Shown piece by piece: positions 34,617 through 42,895 of a DNA stretch of 64,000 nucleotides. Below the pieces are notes generated by a model. It saw only the letters and a list, made by a program, of their open reading frames with translations, was not told the origin of the DNA and did not search any database. Position 1 is the stretch's first letter. Every line of letters starts with the position of its first letter. The position numbers were made by a program, and so were the translations under genes. The stretch is taken from assembly GCA_964561785.1 (NCBI GenBank), contig CAZLRF010000020.1, positions 1 to 64,000 of the forward strand, written 5' to 3'. The DNA comes from DATBSL01 sp964561785. Its GTDB lineage: Bacteria > Acidobacteriota > Vicinamibacteria > Fen-336.

Positions 34617-36730
34617 AGAAGCCGAAGCGCCGCGAGCCGGAGCTGTTCCTCAGCCGCGAGCTGAGCTGGCTCGAGTTCAACGCGCGGGTCCTCGAGGAGG
34701 CCTGCGACGCGACGAACCCGCTGCTCGAGCGGCTCAAGTTCGCGTGCATCGTGGCGGGCAACCTCGACGAGTTCTTCATGGTGCGGGTGGCCGCCCTCAA
34801 GAACGCCCTCGCCGAGGGGGACACCGCCCCCGACGCGGCGGGGATGACGCCCGCCCAGCAGCTCCAGCGCATCTCGGAGCGGGCCCACGCGATGGTCGAG
34901 CAGCTCTACGCGGCGCTCACCGGGGAGATCCTGCCCCCCCTCGCGGAGCGCGGGCTGCGCCTCGTCCGTCCCGGCGACCTCGAGCCCGCGGCGCGCGCGG
35001 CCCTCTCCCGGCACTTCCGGGACGAGGTGCTCCCCGCGCTCACCCCGCTCGCGATCGACGCGTCCCGCCCCTTTCCGATGCTCGCCGGCCTCAGCCTGAA
35101 CCTCGCGGTGCTGCTCGGGCCCGCCGAGGGAGAGGACGCGCCGCGCCTCGCGGTCGTGCAGGTCCCGGGCCGCCTGCCGCGCCTCGTCCGGCCCCCGGGG
35201 TTCGAGGGCATGGTCCACGTGCTGCTCGAGGACGTGATCTGGTCCGAGCTCGCGAGCCTGTTCCCCGGCCAGGAGATCCGCGACGTCGCCTCGTTCCGCG
35301 TGGCCCGTGACTCCGAGCTCGACCTCGACGACGAGGGCGGGCGGGACTTCCTGCAGGTCATCGAGGAGGAGCTCAAGAACCGCCGCCGCAGCGGCATCGT
35401 GCGCCTGGAGGTCGAGGACGGCGTCTCGGAGGCGCTCCTCGCGCTGCTCGTCTCGCGCCTGGAGGTCGCCCCGGAAGACGTCTACCGCATCCGGGGGCCG
35501 GTCGACATCCGTCCCCTCATGGCCCTCGTCGACTTGCCCGCCCTCGAGGACCTGCGCGACGCGCCGCTGCGGCCCCTGCCCACCCTCGAGCTCGCGGGAG
35601 CGGACCTGTTCGCCCACCTCGACGAGCGGGACGTCGTCCTCCACCACCCTTACGAGTCCTTCGACCCCGTGGTCTCGCTCGTCTCCTCCGCCGCAGACGA
35701 CCCGGACGTGCTCGCGATCAAGCAGACCCTCTACCGGACGAGCGGCGACTCGCCGGTGGTGCGCTCGCTCGCGCGGGCCGCGGAGAACGGCAAGCAGGTG
35801 ACGGTGCTGGTCGAGCTGCTCGCGCGCTTCGACGAGCAGTCGAACATCCGCTGGGCGCGGCGGCTGGAGGAGTCGGGCTGCCACGTCATCTACGGCATCC
35901 GGGGCTACAAGACCCACTCGAAGATCCTGCTCGTGGTCCGCCGCGGGCGCCAGGGCATCCGCCGCTACGTGCACCTCGGCACGGGCAACTACAACGAGAA
36001 GACGGCCCGCCTCTACACGGACTTCGGCCTCATGACCTCCGACCGGGAGATCGGCGAGGACGCCTCCGCCTTCTTCAACGCGCTCACCGGCTACTCGGAC
36101 CCCCCGCGGATGCGGAAGCTGGTCATGGCCCCGACCCACCTGCGCGACCGGGTGCTGCGCCTCATCGGCCGGGAGCGCCAGCGGGCGGAGTCCGGCGCCC
36201 CGGCCGAGATCCGGGCCAAGATGAACTCCCTCGTCGACGAGGAGATCATCCGCGCCCTCTACGAGGCGGCGAAGGCGGGGGTCAGGATCCGCCTCGCGGT
36301 GCGGGGGATCTGCTGCCTGCGGCCCGGTCTCAAGGGCACGAGCGAGTCGATCGAGGTCGTCTCGGTCGTCGACCGCTTCCTCGAGCACTCCCGCATCTTC
36401 CACTTCAGGAACGGCGGCGACGAGGAGGTCTACCTCTCGAGCGCGGACTGGATGCCGCGCAACCTCGACCGGCGCATCGAGCTGCTCTTCCCGGTGGACT
36501 CTCCGGAGGGCCGGCAGAAGGTCCTCGCCGCCCTCGAGGCGATCCTGCAGGACAACGTCAAGGGGCGGCGGCTGCAGGCGGACGGCAGCTACCGGCGGCG
36601 ACGGCCGGCGAAGGGGGAGGAGCCGTACCGCTCCCAGATCGAGCTGTACCGCGAGGCGAAGCGCGCCCTCGAGCGCCAGCGGGCGGGGACGGGGGTGACG
36701 CTCGAGCCGCTGCGCGCCCCGTCGGAGTGA
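34613..36730 (+). CDS. ppk1: Polyphosphate kinase 1
   Basis: A 705-residue PPK1 that makes polyP from ATP. N-terminal domain FLSRELSWLEFNARVLEEA and NLDEFFMVRVAALK, middle domain, then two phospholipase-D-like catalytic domains. The autophosphorylated His is in GYKTHSKILLVVR, with YVHLGTGNYNEKTARLYTDFG and the second-domain AVRGICCLRPGLKG, SRIFHFRNGG and YLSSADWMPRNLDRRIELL. GTG start overlaps the ppx stop (GTGA), so kinase and phosphatase are translationally coupled. Confidence 0.97.
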   Translation: MKKPKRREPELFLSRELSWLEFNARVLEEACDATNPLLERLKFACIVAGNLDEFFMVRVAALKNALAEGDTAPDAAGMTPAQQLQRISERAHAMVEQLYAALTGEILPPLAERGLRLVRPGDLEPAARAALSRHFRDEVLPALTPLAIDASRPFPMLAGLSLNLAVLLGPAEGEDAPRLAVVQVPGRLPRLVRPPGFEGMVHVLLEDVIWSELASLFPGQEIRDVASFRVARDSELDLDDEGGRDFLQVIEEELKNRRRSGIVRLEVEDGVSEALLALLVSRLEVAPEDVYRIRGPVDIRPLMALVDLPALEDLRDAPLRPLPTLELAGADLFAHLDERDVVLHHPYESFDPVVSLVSSAADDPDVLAIKQTLYRTSGDSPVVRSLARAAENGKQVTVLVELLARFDEQSNIRWARRLEESGCHVIYGIRGYKTHSKILLVVRRGRQGIRRYVHLGTGNYNEKTARLYTDFGLMTSDREIGEDASAFFNALTGYSDPPRMRKLVMAPTHLRDRVLRLIGRERQRAESGAPAEIRAKMNSLVDEEIIRALYEAAKAGVRIRLAVRGICCLRPGLKGTSESIEVVSVVDRFLEHSRIFHFRNGGDEEVYLSSADWMPRNLDRRIELLFPVDSPEGRQKVLAALEAILQDNVKGRRLQADGSYRRRRPAKGEEPYRSQIELYREAKRALERQRAGTGVTLEPLRAPSE

Positions 36731-36734
36731 GCCC

Positions 36735-37127
36735 CTGAAGGGGCCCGTCCCCGAGCCCGCGCTGTCCGCCGAGGAGCGCTCCGCCTTCGCCGAGGGGATC
36801 GCGCAGTTCAACGACGCCCAGTTCTACGAGTGCCACGACACGCTCGAGGACGTCTGGTCGGGCGTGCGGGGCCCCTCCCGGGACTTCTTCCAGGGCCTCG
36901 TCCAGCTCGCGGTGGCCTTCCACCACCTCGGCAACGGCAACCGCGCGGGCGCCCTCACGCTCCTCGGCCGCGCCCTCGCCCGCCTCGACCGCTACCCCGA
37001 CGTGTACGCGGGGATCGCGCTCGCTCCGCTGCGCGCCGCGGCCGGCGAGTGGCGCGACGCCCTCGCGTCCGGGGGAACGGCGCCGCCCGCCCCGCCGCGG
37101 ATCGAGGTGCGGGGGACGGCCGGGTGA
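36735..37127 (+). CDS. DUF309 protein with likely CTG start
   Basis: A helical DUF309 protein of about 130 residues. The family motif FYECHDTLEDVW, later SRDFFQGLVQLAVAFHHLGNGN, is intact, but the frame has no ATG, GTG or TTG before it; the first GTG (36864) would cut through the motif. CTG at 36735 follows GGAG (36724-36727) by seven bases, and the frame is open only from 36699, so CTG is the best start. It begins 4 bases after the ppk1 stop and belongs to the ppx-ppk1 operon. Function unknown. Confidence 0.75.
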   Translation: MKGPVPEPALSAEERSAFAEGIAQFNDAQFYECHDTLEDVWSGVRGPSRDFFQGLVQLAVAFHHLGNGNRAGALTLLGRALARLDRYPDVYAGIALAPLRAAAGEWRDALASGGTAPPAPPRIEVRGTAG

Positions 37128-37186
37128 GCGGATGATCGAGGCGGGGGGGCGGCGCTTCGGCCACGCCCTCGACCCGCGCACCTGCG

Positions 37187-38980
37187 CTACGCGTGAGCCT
37201 GCGCGGCAGGTCTTCCCGGGAGCGTCACGGAGAACCGTGCCCCCCTCCCCGGCTCGCTCTCGACCCGCACCGAGGCGCCCATGCTCTCGGCGAGGTGGCG
37301 GACGATCGAGAGCCCGAGGCCGGTGCCGCCGAGCTCGCGGCTGCGCGCCTTGTCCACCCGGTAGAAGCGCTCGAAGATCCGTGGCTGGTGCTCGGCGGCG
37401 ATGCCGGGGCCGTCGTCCACCACGTCGATCCGCGCCGAGCCGTCGGGACCGGCCGAGCAGGCCACCTCGACCCGCCCGCCCTGGGGGGTGTACTTCACGG
37501 CGTTGTCCACGAGGTTCTCGAGGATGCGCCGCAGCCGCTCGGCGTCGCTCCTCACCGCCGGCGCGCCATGGTTCACGTGCCGGAGGCTGATGTCCTTGCG
37601 CGTCGCCGCCCCCGCGAAGGCGGTCACGACCTCCTCGGCGATCTCCGCCGGCCGGACCTCCTCGAGCTCGGCCGCGCTCTCGCCGGCTTCGAGGCGGCTC
37701 AGCTCGAGCAGGTCCTCGACGAGGACGGCCATCCGGTCGGCGTGGGTCCGGATCTTCCCGAGGAAGCGCTGGGCCGTCGCGGGCTCCTCGATCGCCCCGT
37801 CCTCGAGCGCCTCGACGAAGCCGCGGATCGAGGTGAGGGGCGTGCGCAGCTCGTGGGACGCGTTCGCCGCGAAGTCGCGCCTGATCCGCTCGACCCGCCG
37901 CCGCTCGGTGGCGTCGTTGAAGGTGAGCACGGCCCCGGGCGGGGTGCCCTCTTCGCCGGGGAACGGCACCCCGATGATCGAGAACTCCCGCCGCGCGTGG
38001 ATCAGCTCGACCTCCGTCTCGCGCCTCTCACCCGTTCGCAGGACCTCTTCGATGAGGGCGCCGACCTCGCGCTGCCGCACGACCTCGAGGTAGTGGCGGC
38101 CGGGCGCGTTCTCGAGCTCGAGCGCCTCGACGAGCCGCGGGTTCGCGAGGACCACCGTCCCGCGGTGGTCCACCGCGAGGACGCCGTCGTCCAGCGCGGA
38201 GAGGATGGCGTCGGTGCGGCCGCGGTCCCGGGCGATCTCGGCCATCCGGCCCTGGAGCTGGTCGGCGGAGAGGTTGATGATCCGGGCGAGCTCGCCGAGC
38301 TCGTCGTTCCGGCGGACGGGTATCCGGGCGGCGAGGTTGCCCCGCGCGTACTCGCGGGCGGTGGCCATGATCTCGCCGAGCGAGCGGCCGAGAGAGGAGG
38401 ACAGCAGCAGCGAGAGCAACCCGGTCGTGAGGAGCGCGAGCAGGAGGGCGAGGACGCCGGCGCGCCGCAGCCCCGCTCCCTGCTCCTCGATCCCCTCGAT
38501 GCCGCGCGAGAGCCGGGCCACGCCCACGACCTCGCTCCCGCGTCGCACCGGGACCGCGACGTAGAGCCGCTCCGCGTCCACGGTGGCGCTGCGGCGCTCG
38601 GCACGGCCGACCTCGCCGGCGAGCGCCGCCCTCACCTCGGGGCGCTCGGCGTGGTTCTCCAGGCGGGCGAGGTCGGATCCGGAGGCCGCCGAGTCGGCGA
38701 GGACGCGCCCGTCGGGGCCGATCACCGTGACCCGCGAGCCGACGTCCCGCGAGATGGTGTCGACCACGGGGTCGAGCTGCTCGGGGGTCGTCCCCCGGGC
38801 CACCGCGTCCTCGACGACCCGGGCCACGAGCCGCGCCTCCGCGGTGAGGGTGGCGAAGGCGTCGTCGCGCGCCCGCCGGTCGAGGGTGGGGCCCGCGAGC
38901 ACGAAGAGCCCCCCGAGCGCCACCGCCGAGGCCACCACCGCCGTGGTCACCATCCGCCCGCGCAGGGACGACCCTCTCAC
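37187..38980 (-). CDS. phoR: PhoR-like sensor histidine kinase
   Basis: A 597-residue membrane kinase. TM1 about 10-30, periplasmic sensor about 31-172 (SRVTVIGPDGRVLADS, a dCache/PhoR-like fold), TM2 about 173-195, HAMP about 196-250, PAS about 255-355 (LSALDDGVLAVDHRGTVVLAN), dimerisation helix with His376 in ANASHELRTPLTSIRG, and an HATPase with LVDNAVKYTPQGG, DDGPGI and GGTGLGLSIVRHLAES. This order is that of PhoR. It overlaps the regulator gene by 4 bases (GTGA at 38977-38980) and lies next to ppx-ppk1, which supports phosphate sensing, with the usual caution about naming kinases. Confidence 0.85.
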   Translation of the reverse strand: MRGSSLRGRMVTTAVVASAVALGGLFVLAGPTLDRRARDDAFATLTAEARLVARVVEDAVARGTTPEQLDPVVDTISRDVGSRVTVIGPDGRVLADSAASGSDLARLENHAERPEVRAALAGEVGRAERRSATVDAERLYVAVPVRRGSEVVGVARLSRGIEGIEEQGAGLRRAGVLALLLALLTTGLLSLLLSSSLGRSLGEIMATAREYARGNLAARIPVRRNDELGELARIINLSADQLQGRMAEIARDRGRTDAILSALDDGVLAVDHRGTVVLANPRLVEALELENAPGRHYLEVVRQREVGALIEEVLRTGERRETEVELIHARREFSIIGVPFPGEEGTPPGAVLTFNDATERRRVERIRRDFAANASHELRTPLTSIRGFVEALEDGAIEEPATAQRFLGKIRTHADRMAVLVEDLLELSRLEAGESAAELEEVRPAEIAEEVVTAFAGAATRKDISLRHVNHGAPAVRSDAERLRRILENLVDNAVKYTPQGGRVEVACSAGPDGSARIDVVDDGPGIAAEHQPRIFERFYRVDKARSRELGGTGLGLSIVRHLAESMGASVRVESEPGRGARFSVTLPGRPAAQAHA

Positions 38981-39666
38981 GGCTCGACCTCCCTCGCCAG
39001 ACGGTACCCGAGCGACTTGACGGTGATGAGACGCTCCGCGAGGCCCGGGAGCTTCTCCCGCAGGCGCCGGACGTGGACGTCGACCGTTCGCGTGCCCTCG
39101 GCGTAGGAATACCCCCAGACCCGCTCGAGCAGGGCCTGGCGCGACAGCACCCGGCCTCTCGCCTCGACGAGGGCGACGAGGAGGGCGAACTCCTTCGCGG
39201 TGAGGTGGATGCTCTGGCCCCCCGCCCGGACGGTGTGGCGGGCGATGTCGATCTCGACGTCGCCGAGGAGGATCGTCTCCCCCGCCTCGTCCCGGCGCTC
39301 GAGGCGGCGCTGGAGGGCGCGGACCCGGGCCACCAGCTCCTTGGGGCTGAAGGGCTTCACGACGTAGTCGTCGGCCCCCACCTCGAGGCCGACCACCCGG
39401 TCTGCCTCCTCGCCGCGCGCGGTGAGCATGATGACGGGCAGGCCGCGGGTGCGCGGGTCGCGGCGCAGCTCCGCGCACAGGCTGAGGCCGTCCATTCCCG
39501 GCAGCTGCAGGTCGAGGACGACGAGGTCGGCGCCGCCCTCGCGCAGGCGCTCGAGGGCCCGGCGGCCGTCGCCCTCGGCTTCGACCCCGAGCCCCTCGGC
39601 CCGGAGGTAGTGGGCGATCAGCTCGACGATGTCCGCATCGTCCTCGACGACCAGCACCCGCTTCAT
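38977..39666 (-). CDS. phoB: PhoB-like OmpR-family response regulator
   Basis: A 229-residue transcription factor. Receiver: VLVVEDDAD, phospho-Asp in LVVLDLQLPGMDG, IMLTARGEE, YVVKPFSPKELVAR. DNA-binding winged helix: HLTAKEFALLVALVEARGRV, EGTRTVDVHVRRLREKL and VKSLGYRLA. The cognate kinase follows with a 4-base overlap. A -10-like TATGCT (39681-39676, minus strand) lies only 9 bases before the ATG, suggesting a leaderless mRNA. No Pho-type repeat is visible in front of it, so self-activation is not evident. Confidence 0.88.
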   Translation of the reverse strand: MKRVLVVEDDADIVELIAHYLRAEGLGVEAEGDGRRALERLREGGADLVVLDLQLPGMDGLSLCAELRRDPRTRGLPVIMLTARGEEADRVVGLEVGADDYVVKPFSPKELVARVRALQRRLERRDEAGETILLGDVEIDIARHTVRAGGQSIHLTAKEFALLVALVEARGRVLSRQALLERVWGYSYAEGTRTVDVHVRRLREKLPGLAERLITVKSLGYRLAREVEP

Positions 39667-39810
39667 GGACGGCCAAGCATAGCGCTTGTTCCGCGGGAGG
39701 CGTCGTCGCCCCCGTTGCTTCCCGTGGCCCCGGCCGCCGCCCGGGGCAACGCGGCCGCAGGACGCGCGGCCCGCCGGCCTGGGGTATGCTGGAAGAGCGG
39801 ACCCCACGGC

Positions 39811-41025
39811 ATGAGCGGAAACGAGCAGACCTACTTCCAGAAGGGCTTCAACCTCAAGGCGCAGGTGCGCCCGGTCCTCGCCGCGAGCTACCACTCGCAG
39901 GTCGTCACGCGCCTCAAGGAGCTCGGCTACTCCGCGCGGGCGGGCGAGGTGGGGGTGAAGCTCGCTCGCGAGTTCGGCTTCTGCTACGGCGTCGACCGGG
40001 CCGTGGAGTACGCCTACGAGGCGCGCGAGAAGTTCCCCGACCGGCGGATCTTCCTCTCCGGGGAGATCATCCACAATCCCGAGGTGAACGGCCGCATCCA
40101 GTCCCTCGGCATCGAGATCCTGCCCGACCACCGCAGCGCCGAGGAGCGCTACGCGGGAGTGGAGGCGAGGGACGTCGTGATCCTGCCCGCGTTCGGCGTG
40201 CCGGTGCGGGAGCTGCAGCACCTGAGGACCAAGGGCTGCGTGCTCGTGGACACGACGTGCGGCAGCGTGCTCAACGTCTGGAAGAACGTGCACCGCTACG
40301 CGCGCGACGGGTTCACGTCGGTCATCCACGGCAAGCACTACCACGAGGAGACGAAGGCCACCGCGTCGCAGGCCCTCACCCACCCCGGCGGGCACTACCT
40401 GTGCGTCAGGGACCGGCCCGAGGCGCAGCTCGTGTGCGACTTCGTCCGGGGCACGCTGGAGGCGACCGCCCTCCTCGAGCGCTTCCGCGAGGCGGCGAGC
40501 CCCGGGTTCGACCCCGACCGCGACCTGCAGCGGATCGGCCTCGCCAACCAGACCACGATGCTGATGACGGAGAGCCTGGAGATCCAGGAGATGCTCCGGC
40601 GGGCGATGGCGGAGCGCTGGGGCGAGGCGGCGCTCGCCGAGCGCTTCCGCGCCTTCGACACGATCTGCTCGGCGACGCAGGACCGCCAGGACGCCGTGCT
40701 CAAGATGCTGGCCGAGGGCGGGCTCGACCTGATGGTGGTGATCGGCGGCTACAACAGCAGCAACACCCAGGCCCTCGCTCGGATCTGCGCCGAGCGGCTG
40801 CCGACCTTCCACATCAGCGGGGCCGACCGGATCGAGGGGGATTCGATCCGACACCGCCCGGTGGGCGCCCACGAGGAGACGGCGACCACGGGGTGGCTGC
40901 CCGAAGGGCCGGTGACCGTCGGCCTGACCGCGGGCGCCTCCACCCCGAACAACGTCGTGGGCGAGGTGGTCGAGCGGATCCTCGCCCTGCGCGGGCGGAG
41001 GAGCGAGGAGCTCGCCGCCGGCTAG
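39811..41025 (+). CDS. ispH: 4-hydroxy-3-methylbut-2-enyl diphosphate reductase (long type)
   Basis: A 404-residue [4Fe-4S] enzyme, last step of the MEP isoprenoid pathway, giving IPP and DMAPP. The three cluster Cys are in GFCYGVDRA, DTTCGSVLNVW and DTICSATQDRQ; HPE and active-site parts are in SGEIIHNPEVN and HGKHYHEETKATAS. It is about 90 residues longer than E. coli IspH and has the plant/cyanobacterial N-terminus (YHSQVVTRLKELGY). A -10-like TATGCT lies at 39785-39790. It may feed the prenyltransferase operon nearby (inference). Its stop shares CTAG with the convergent dehydratase. Confidence 0.95.
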   Translation: MSGNEQTYFQKGFNLKAQVRPVLAASYHSQVVTRLKELGYSARAGEVGVKLAREFGFCYGVDRAVEYAYEAREKFPDRRIFLSGEIIHNPEVNGRIQSLGIEILPDHRSAEERYAGVEARDVVILPAFGVPVRELQHLRTKGCVLVDTTCGSVLNVWKNVHRYARDGFTSVIHGKHYHEETKATASQALTHPGGHYLCVRDRPEAQLVCDFVRGTLEATALLERFREAASPGFDPDRDLQRIGLANQTTMLMTESLEIQEMLRRAMAERWGEAALAERFRAFDTICSATQDRQDAVLKMLAEGGLDLMVVIGGYNSSNTQALARICAERLPTFHISGADRIEGDSIRHRPVGAHEETATTGWLPEGPVTVGLTAGASTPNNVVGEVVERILALRGRRSEELAAG

Positions 41026-41999
41026 ACCCGGCCGTCCAGGACGCGTCCCAGCGTGTCGATGTCGACGTTGGCCCCGGACAGGACGATCCCGACCGTCCTT
41101 CCCGCGAGCCGGTCGCGCAGTCCCATCAGGCCGGCGAGGCCCGCCGCGCCCGCCCCCTCGACGAGCGTGTGGGTGGTCGAGAGCACGACCCGCATGGCGT
41201 CCGCGATCTCGGCGTCGGTGACGGTGACGAAGCCGGCGAGGCCCTCCCGCAGCGCGCCGAACGTGAACGGGTACGTGTTGCGGGTGGCGAGGCCGTCGGC
41301 GAAGGTGTCGGCCGAGGGGCGGGAGACCGGTCGGCCCAGGTGCCACGCGTCGTGGATGGCGGAGGCCCCGGCCGCCTGCACGGCGTAGACGGGCAGGCCG
41401 GGGCGCAGGGCCCGAGCCACGACCAGGCCCCCGACCGCCTGCGACCCCCCGCCCACCGAGAACACGAGGGCCTCCACCTCCGGCGCCTCCTCGAGGACCT
41501 CGAGCGTGAGCGTGCCCGCTCCCGCCACGACCGCGGCGTCGTTCGTGGAGTGGACGAGAAGGAGGCCCTCCTCGCGCACGAGCCGCTCGGCGGCCGCCAC
41601 CGACTCGTCGTAGTCCCGGCCCTCCTCGACCAGGCGCGCCCCCAGGCCGCGCAGCGCCTCGTTCTTCTCCGGGTTGTTGCCGCGGGGCACGCACACGGTG
41701 ACCGGGACGGCGAGGCGCCGGTCGGCCCAGGCGAGGCCGAGGCCGTGGTTGCCCCGGGTGGCGGTGACGACGCCCCGGGCCCGGCTCGCCGCGTCGAGGG
41801 CGGTCAGCGCGGAGAGGCCGTTGCGCACCTTGAAGGCCCCCGTGGGCTGGAAGTTCTCGTGCTTGACGAGCACGCGGACGCCCCGGCCGACGACCGCATC
41901 GAGCGCCGGGTACGAGCGCAGGGGGGTGGGCGCGAGGTGGGACGCGATCCGGTCGCGGGCGGCGAGGACGTCCGCGATCCCTATCGGCCAGGCCCTCAT
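41022..41999 (-). CDS. PLP-dependent threonine/serine dehydratase-like enzyme
   Basis: A 325-residue fold-type II PLP enzyme. Schiff-base Lys57 in TGAFKVRNGLSAL, Asn/Gly loop TRGNHGLGLAWA, phosphate-binding SVGGGSQAVGG (normally GGGGL), and late Ser in IVLSGANVD. No C-terminal ACT domain, so it is of the catabolic or serine-racemase/hydroxyaspartate-dehydratase size rather than biosynthetic IlvA. Likely deaminates a beta-hydroxy amino acid to a 2-keto acid. Exact substrate open. Confidence 0.85.
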   Translation of the reverse strand: MRAWPIGIADVLAARDRIASHLAPTPLRSYPALDAVVGRGVRVLVKHENFQPTGAFKVRNGLSALTALDAASRARGVVTATRGNHGLGLAWADRRLAVPVTVCVPRGNNPEKNEALRGLGARLVEEGRDYDESVAAAERLVREEGLLLVHSTNDAAVVAGAGTLTLEVLEEAPEVEALVFSVGGGSQAVGGLVVARALRPGLPVYAVQAAGASAIHDAWHLGRPVSRPSADTFADGLATRNTYPFTFGALREGLAGFVTVTDAEIADAMRVVLSTTHTLVEGAGAAGLAGLMGLRDRLAGRTVGIVLSGANVDIDTLGRVLDGRV

Positions 42000-42038
42000 C
42001 GCATCTCCTTCCGCTGCCGGTCGTTACCCGGCTCTCCG

Positions 42039-42071
42039 GACCCTGATGATTCCGGGCCCTGATGATATAGT
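42039..42071 (+). promoter_or_regulatory. Promoter of fabI operon with direct repeat
   Basis: CCCTGATGAT occurs twice (42041-42050 and 42057-42066), 16 bases apart, each preceded by GGA/GGG. The second copy runs into a good -10 box, TATAGT (42066-42071), and the first sits where a -35 box would be. The ATG at 42093 has GGAGGG upstream. A repeat spanning the promoter suggests a regulator site (inference). Confidence 0.45.
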
Positions 42072-42092
42072 GCGGGGGCTTCCGGAGGGACC

Positions 42093-42866
42093 ATGCTGCT
42101 TTCGGGAAAGCGCGGCCTCGTCCTGGGGATCGCGAACAAGAGGTCGATCGCCTGGGGCATCGCGCAGGCCGTCGACCGCGAGGGGGCCCGGCTCGCCGTG
42201 ACCTACCAGGGCGAGCGGCTCGAGGAGAACGTCCGCGAGCTGGCCGCCCGGCTGCGGGACCCCCTGGTGCTCCCCTGCGACGTCTCGAAGGACGAGGACC
42301 TGCGGACCCTCGCCGCCTCCGTCAAGGAGGGCCTCGGTGGCCTCGACTTCGTCGTCCACGCCGTGGCCTTCGCGCTGCGCGAGGAGCTCGACGGCGAGTT
42401 CCTCAACACCTCGCGCGAGGGCTACCGGATCGCCCAGGACATCTCGTCCTACTCGCTCACCGCCCTCGCCCGCGAGACCGCGCCCCTCATGGCGGAGGGC
42501 GGGAGCATCGTGACCCTGTCCTACCTCGGGGGCGAGCGGGTGGTCCCGCACTACAACGTGATGGGGGTGGCCAAGGCCGCGCTCGAGATGTCGGTGCGCT
42601 ACCTCGCGGCCGACCTCGGGCCGAAGGGCATCCGTGTCAACGCGATCTCGGCGGGGCCGATCAAGACGCTCGCCGCGAGCGGCGTCCACGGCCTGTCGAA
42701 GATGCTCGAGTACCACCGGACGCACGCCCCGCTGCGCAAGACGACCGACCAGGACGAGGTGGGAGACGTCGCCCTGTTCCTCGTCTCGTCCCTCTCCCGC
42801 GGGGTGACGGGCGAGGTCATCCACGTGGACGGCGGGTTCCACGTCATGGGCATGGCCGCCCTCTGA
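42093..42866 (+). CDS. fabI: Enoyl-[acyl-carrier-protein] reductase FabI
   Basis: A 257-residue NADH-dependent SDR completing the fatty-acid elongation cycle. FabI-type cofactor loop GLVLGIANKRSIAWGIA, QGERLEENVRELA, SSYSLTALARETAPLM and catalytic Tyr-x6-Lys in HYNVMGVAKAALE; GPIKTLAASG substrate loop. Length matches FabI. First gene of an operon with lptD, suggesting coordinated supply of membrane lipid and outer-membrane assembly. Confidence 0.95.
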   Translation: MLLSGKRGLVLGIANKRSIAWGIAQAVDREGARLAVTYQGERLEENVRELAARLRDPLVLPCDVSKDEDLRTLAASVKEGLGGLDFVVHAVAFALREELDGEFLNTSREGYRIAQDISSYSLTALARETAPLMAEGGSIVTLSYLGGERVVPHYNVMGVAKAALEMSVRYLAADLGPKGIRVNAISAGPIKTLAASGVHGLSKMLEYHRTHAPLRKTTDQDEVGDVALFLVSSLSRGVTGEVIHVDGGFHVMGMAAL

Positions 42867-42895
42867 GGGGACGAGGCCCCTCCCGGGAGAGCCCC

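Noticed and set aside
37137..37172. Possible terminator (CGAGGCG / CGCCCTCG) between DUF309 and the PhoR-like gene
   Set aside because: The arms mismatch and the loop is long; not supported beyond chance in this G+C-rich context.
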